Translations under genes and position numbers: made by a program
Assembly (NCBI GenBank): GCA_965249175.1
Contig: OZ252227.1
Location: forward strand, 4,836,001-4,900,000
Direction: 5' to 3'
DNA from: CAZYFH01 sp965249175
Lineage (GTDB): Bacteria > Acidobacteriota > Vicinamibacteria > Vicinamibacterales > UBA8438
Length of the DNA stretch: 64,000 nt
Part shown: piece after piece, positions 60,418 through 64,000 of the stretch
Numbering within the stretch: the first letter of the stretch is position 1
Layout: every line of letters begins with the position of its first letter
The notes under the pieces: model-generated
Databases searched by the model: none
The model's input: only the letters and a program-made list of their open reading frames with translations
What the model was told of the DNA's origin: nothing

Positions 60418-63400
60418 TCAGTTGATCTTGACCGAGATGAGCTTCGAGACGCCCGGCTCCTCCATGGTGACCCCGTAGAGCCGGTCGGCGATTTCCATGG
60501 TCTTGCGGTTGTGCGTGACCAGGACGAACTGCGTGCGATCTTGCAAGCCCCGGAGCATCTCCACGAAACGACCGATATTGGCGTCGTCCAGCGGCGCGTC
60601 AATCTCATCGAGCAGGCAGAACGGGCTCGGCTTGTATTTGAAGATGGCAAACATCAACGCCATGGCCGTCAACGCCTTTTCACCGCCCGAGAGCAGCTGA
60701 ATGCTCTGTAGGCGCTTGCCGGGCGGCTGCGCGATGATGTCGATCCCGCTCTCGAGCACGTCGGTCTCGTCGAGCAACACCAGTCCCGCGCGGCCACCGC
60801 CGAACAGGGTTTCGAACGAGCGCTGGAAATGCTCGTTGACCGCACGAAACGCGTCTTGAAACCGCTGGCGGGTCGTGACGTCGATCCGCTTGATGGCCTC
60901 ACCGGTGGCGGCAATCGCGTCGAGCAGGTCCCGTCGCTGTGTCGTCAGGAACGTGTGACGATCCTCGAGCTCGTCGAACTGATCGATGGCCATCATGTTG
61001 ACCGGCCCGAGCCGGTCGATCTTGGCGCGCAAGTGCGCCAGGATGTCATCGACCGTGGGCGCCGCGTCGAGCCGGTCGGACACGGCCTCCCGCTCCGCCT
61101 CTCCCGGATCCTCAACCAGCTCCTCGGTCCCGCCATCCTCGTCGGCCTCGGTGCCAGCGGCGTCAGCGCCCCCACCCACGACGCCCAGTAGCGCACGATC
61201 GGGGTCGATTGGTCCGTCCTGCTCCAGACGCGCGACCTCTGCGATGACGTCCGCGAGATCGACCTGGAGCGTCTCGGCACACGACGACGCCGTGTGTGCG
61301 AGATCGGCGTTGGCGGTAGCGTGGTCCACCTCCACACGGCCCACGTCCGTTCGGATGTGTTCGAGGCCGTGCCGCGCGTCACGCACGTGGCGGCCTTGCT
61401 CGGCGATGCGCTCGCGGAGCCCGTCGGTCCGCTCGTCGACCAGCCGGATCTGCTCGCGGAGCCCATCGAACGCCGCCACGTCGGCGTCGAGCTGACGCTC
61501 GGCCTCCTCAATCGAGACGAGCAGCGCGCCGCGGCGCGCCACGTCACGCTGGTTCTCCGCCTCGCGCGCGCCGATGCGCTGCCACAGATCGCTCGTTTGA
61601 TCCTCGAGTCGCCGGACGTCAGCGGCCAACGCGGTGGACCGCTCACCCAACGCGGCGTGAGTGGCCTTGGCTACCGTCACTCGTTGGCCCAACGCGTCAA
61701 CTGACTCGCGCGCTTCGAGCAGGCGGCCTTGCGCCTGCTCGAGGCGCTCCTCCGCCGATGTCTGGTCCGCTTCGAGGCGCGCAATCGCCGCGCCCGCCTC
61801 CGCCTGCTTCGCCGCGAGGCCGTCGTGCTCTTCGGTGGCCTGCCGCCGCTCACTCGCCAGAAGGGCGTCCTTCTCCGTCAACCGGACATGGTCGTCATCG
61901 AGCCGACCGAGCTGCATCTCGAAACTGACCAACGTCTTCTCGTGCGCGTGCTCGTCGGCCATCAACGCCTCGCGCCGGTCGTTGGCTCGGGCCACGGCTG
62001 CTTCGAGCTCGGTGACCTGCTCGCGGAGACGAGCCAGGACCGTCTCCTCGGTCACGGCCCTCGCACGTAGCGTCGCAATCTCCCGCTTGGCCGCCAGCAG
62101 ACCGAGTGCGCCCGTCTTGCCGCCGCCGCCAAGACGCGACGCGCCGCGAACCACGACGCCGTTGCGCGTGACGATGGGATCGTCGGTGACCGATGCCGCC
62201 GCCAACGCGTCCTCGATCGACGGCGCGAGCCAGCGGCGCTGCAGCAGACGGCGAAGGACCGCCTCACCCGGGCCACGGACGGCGACAACGTCTGCCAGTG
62301 CCCGCAGCGTGGGATGCGGCGGCGCCGTCTCGGCCCCCCGGTCGTGGTTGGCGCTGATAAGGAACCCGCACCGCCCGGCATCCTTCTCCGCCGCCAGGGC
62401 GATGCCGTCGAGCGCCGCCTGACGGGTGGGGACGACGACATACTGCAGCAGATCACCCAGACACGCCTCGACGGCGGATTCGTCCGACTCGCCGACCTCG
62501 AGGTGATCGGCGACCGACCCTTGGTGCGCGATCCGGTCGTCTGACGCCATCACGATCCTGGCGGCGTCTGAATACGCGGCCCGGCCGGCCTCGAGCTCCT
62601 CGAGTGACTCGAGTCGTGCACGGACAGCCGCCACCTCTCGCTCGTGTACGCCCGCGTCCCGGGCCCGCGCCTCGGTTTCGGCACGGGCCACTACCAGATC
62701 CGCATCACACGTGGCTCGCGCAGCCCGGACGCCCTCAAATGTCGCGCGGGTGTCTCGCGCACCCGCATCCGCCTTTGCCTGCTCGTCATCGTACCGAGCG
62801 TGCTCGGTTGCCACGTCCGCCGCCTCTGCCTCGAGCTTCGCCAACGCCTGCCGGAGCCGGGTTTGTCCGGCGTCCGCGTTGGTCACGACGTTCTGGAGCG
62901 CCGTCGCCGCGTGAATCGCCGCGTACACCTCGCTGCGCGCTGCCTCTACGTCCGCTTCCTGACCCTCAATGGCGCGTTGCGCGTCCGCAAAGCGTCGTTC
63001 GTCCTCCGCCAAAAGCTGCCGAGCGGCGTCATGCTCATCGAGACAGAGGGCGCGTGCCGCTTGCTGGCCGGTCAGCTCGCCTCGAACAGGACCGCTTCGC
63101 TGCTGAAGCGACTCGAGCTCACCCGCACCCGAGGTCAGCGCCTCGGCGAGTGTGGCCACCTGCTGCTGGTCGAACGCAATGCGCTGCTGACGGCGCCCGA
63201 GTTCGAGCTCCCGCTGATGGGCGTTGTCCCGCGTCGACGTCGCCGACTCGTCAGCCTCGACCAACTCGAGCCGAAGCCGTTCCTCGTCACCTTCCAGGCG
63301 AGCGAGCTGGGCGGCGCCCACCTGCTCTCGCGCCCGCGCCTCCTCGAGGCGGCGCTCGGCCTCCCCGATGGCGGTCTTCAGGGCGTCGCTCTTCCTGGCA

Positions 63401-64000
63401 AAGAACACCTTCTCCCAACGGCGCAGCTCGTCGCGCAGACGCCGATAGCGGCGCGCTTTGGCAGCCTGCCGCTTCAACGCGCTCCGCTGCTTCTCGACCT
63501 CGTAGACGATGTCGTCGACACGCGTCAGGTTCTGCCGAGCGGCTTCGAGCTTGAGCTCGGCGGAGCGGCGCCGTGACTTGTACTTCGTGATCCCGGCCGC
63601 CTCTTCGAGGAGTTGGCGGCGCTCGGCGGGTCGCGCGCTGAGGATCTGTCCGATCCGGCCTTGCTCAATGACCGCGTAGGCCTTCACGCCGACACCCGAG
63701 TCCATCAGCAGATCCTGGATGTCACGTAGACGGCAGACCTGCCCATCGATGAGATACTCGCTCTCCCCCGAGCGATACAACCGCCGCCCGACCTCGATGT
63801 CGCGGCTGATGTGGGGCGGCAGAAACTCGTCGTCGTCGATCTCCGTTTGCGCGACCGGACTGGACGCGGTGTCGCCAAGCGAGGGCGGAACGGCGGTCGC
63901 GTCTTGACCGTGTCCGAGGTTGTTCCCCAGTCCACTGCCGTTGCCTCCCGCGCGAGAGACCGTGTCCTGAACATGGACAGCGCTCGCGTCGTCGGCAGGT
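60418..64000 (-). CDS. smc: Chromosome segregation protein SMC (N-terminus outside window)
   Basis: About 1,194 codons are visible. They include the head block RRLYRSGESEYLIDGQVCRLRDIQDLLMDSGVGVKAYAVIEQGRIGQILSARPAERRQLLEEAAGITKYKSRRRSAELKL, two long coiled-coil arms around a hinge (VCLGDLLQYVVVPTRQAALDGIALAAEKDAGRCGFLI ... ), the ABC signature LLSGGEKALTAMALMFAIFKYKPSPFCLLDEIDAPLDDANIGRFVEML and the C-terminal LVTHNRKTMEIADRLYGVTMEEPGVSKLISVKIN. The Walker A half lies beyond the window. A Gly/Ala/Ser-rich insert of about 50 residues precedes DIEVGRRLYRSGESEY (63800-63995). SMC condenses chromosomes with ScpAB. Confidence 0.95.
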   Translation of the reverse strand, partial: PADDASAVHVQDTVSRAGGNGSGLGNNLGHGQDATAVPPSLGDTASSPVAQTEIDDDEFLPPHISRDIEVGRRLYRSGESEYLIDGQVCRLRDIQDLLMDSGVGVKAYAVIEQGRIGQILSARPAERRQLLEEAAGITKYKSRRRSAELKLEAARQNLTRVDDIVYEVEKQRSALKRQAAKARRYRRLRDELRRWEKVFFARKSDALKTAIGEAERRLEEARAREQVGAAQLARLEGDEERLRLELVEADESATSTRDNAHQRELELGRRQQRIAFDQQQVATLAEALTSGAGELESLQQRSGPVRGELTGQQAARALCLDEHDAARQLLAEDERRFADAQRAIEGQEADVEAARSEVYAAIHAATALQNVVTNADAGQTRLRQALAKLEAEAADVATEHARYDDEQAKADAGARDTRATFEGVRAARATCDADLVVARAETEARARDAGVHEREVAAVRARLESLEELEAGRAAYSDAARIVMASDDRIAHQGSVADHLEVGESDESAVEACLGDLLQYVVVPTRQAALDGIALAAEKDAGRCGFLISANHDRGAETAPPHPTLRALADVVAVRGPGEAVLRRLLQRRWLAPSIEDALAAASVTDDPIVTRNGVVVRGASRLGGGGKTGALGLLAAKREIATLRARAVTEETVLARLREQVTELEAAVARANDRREALMADEHAHEKTLVSFEMQLGRLDDDHVRLTEKDALLASERRQATEEHDGLAAKQAEAGAAIARLEADQTSAEERLEQAQGRLLEARESVDALGQRVTVAKATHAALGERSTALAADVRRLEDQTSDLWQRIGAREAENQRDVARRGALLVSIEEAERQLDADVAAFDGLREQIRLVDERTDGLRERIAEQGRHVRDARHGLEHIRTDVGRVEVDHATANADLAHTASSCAETLQVDLADVIAEVARLEQDGPIDPDRALLGVVGGGADAAGTEADEDGGTEELVEDPGEAEREAVSDRLDAAPTVDDILAHLRAKIDRLGPVNMMAIDQFDELEDRHTFLTTQRRDLLDAIAATGEAIKRIDVTTRQRFQDAFRAVNEHFQRSFETLFGGGRAGLVLLDETDVLESGIDIIAQPPGKRLQSIQLLSGGEKALTAMALMFAIFKYKPSPFCLLDEIDAPLDDANIGRFVEMLRGLQDRTQFVLVTHNRKTMEIADRLYGVTMEEPGVSKLISVKIN

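Overview
The window is a GC-rich, densely coded bacterial chromosome segment. It looks like an Acidobacteriota-type genome, possibly the Vicinamibacteria (subgroup 6) group. That placement is an inference from three things: TonB receptors that begin with a carboxypeptidase-regulatory-like domain, many GTG starts with GTGA/ATGA overlaps, and the mixture of housekeeping gene orders. No rRNA, tRNA, CRISPR array, prophage or intact insertion sequence was seen. The vWA gene at the left edge and smc at the right edge are cut by the window.

Layout. 1-3.8 kb: a minus-strand moxR / DUF58 / membrane protein / vWA operon. 4-5.4 kb: a HpaB/AbfD-family flavoprotein. 5.4-11.5 kb: a minus-strand operon of two small secreted proteins and two overlapping TonB-dependent receptors. 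11.7-14.9 kb: a secreted protein and two carboxylate-type transporters. 14.9-17.3 kb: an ECF sigma factor, its zinc-binding anti-sigma factor and a Spy/CnrX-like protein, with a second Spy-like gene divergent. 17.4-22 kb: oligoendopeptidase F and aconitase. 22.3-30.3 kb: endonuclease IV, an AMMECR1/MEMO pair, a DUF1684 protein, a methyltransferase, gatCA, small membrane proteins and a probable rpoZ. 30.5-36.7 kb: ymdB-xseA-xseB-ispA-tlyA-nadK and a threonine dehydratase, tightly overlapped. 36.7-47.5 kb: alpha-glucan phosphorylase, small proteins, an M24 peptidase, a Deg protease, a MidA-type methyltransferase, a CYTH protein, and a MurU-like/AmgK-like pair likely used in cell-wall sugar recycling. 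47.6-59.3 kb: asnS, then the classical rimP-nusA-infB-DUF503-rbfA-nrnA-truB-rpsO-pnp translation and RNA cluster, preceded by a strong intrinsic terminator in the leader. 59.3-64 kb: an M48 protease and smc.

The most unusual content is between the genes. Four copies of a 165-176 bp fold-back element lie at 22.1, 27.3, 40.6 and 46.3 kb. Each has about 20-bp terminal inverted repeats bounded by CTAG, and the two arms change together from copy to copy. All four lie in the same orientation, 4-26 bases upstream of a start codon. A fifth element at 23.2 kb has different terminal repeats but shares the internal core, and the 46.3-kb copy is a mosaic of both types. They look like non-autonomous CTAG-targeting mobile elements that may also act as 5' leader structures. 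A second short repeat family, one further long hairpin, an AT-rich island, and a promoter-like motif recurring at four loci are also described.
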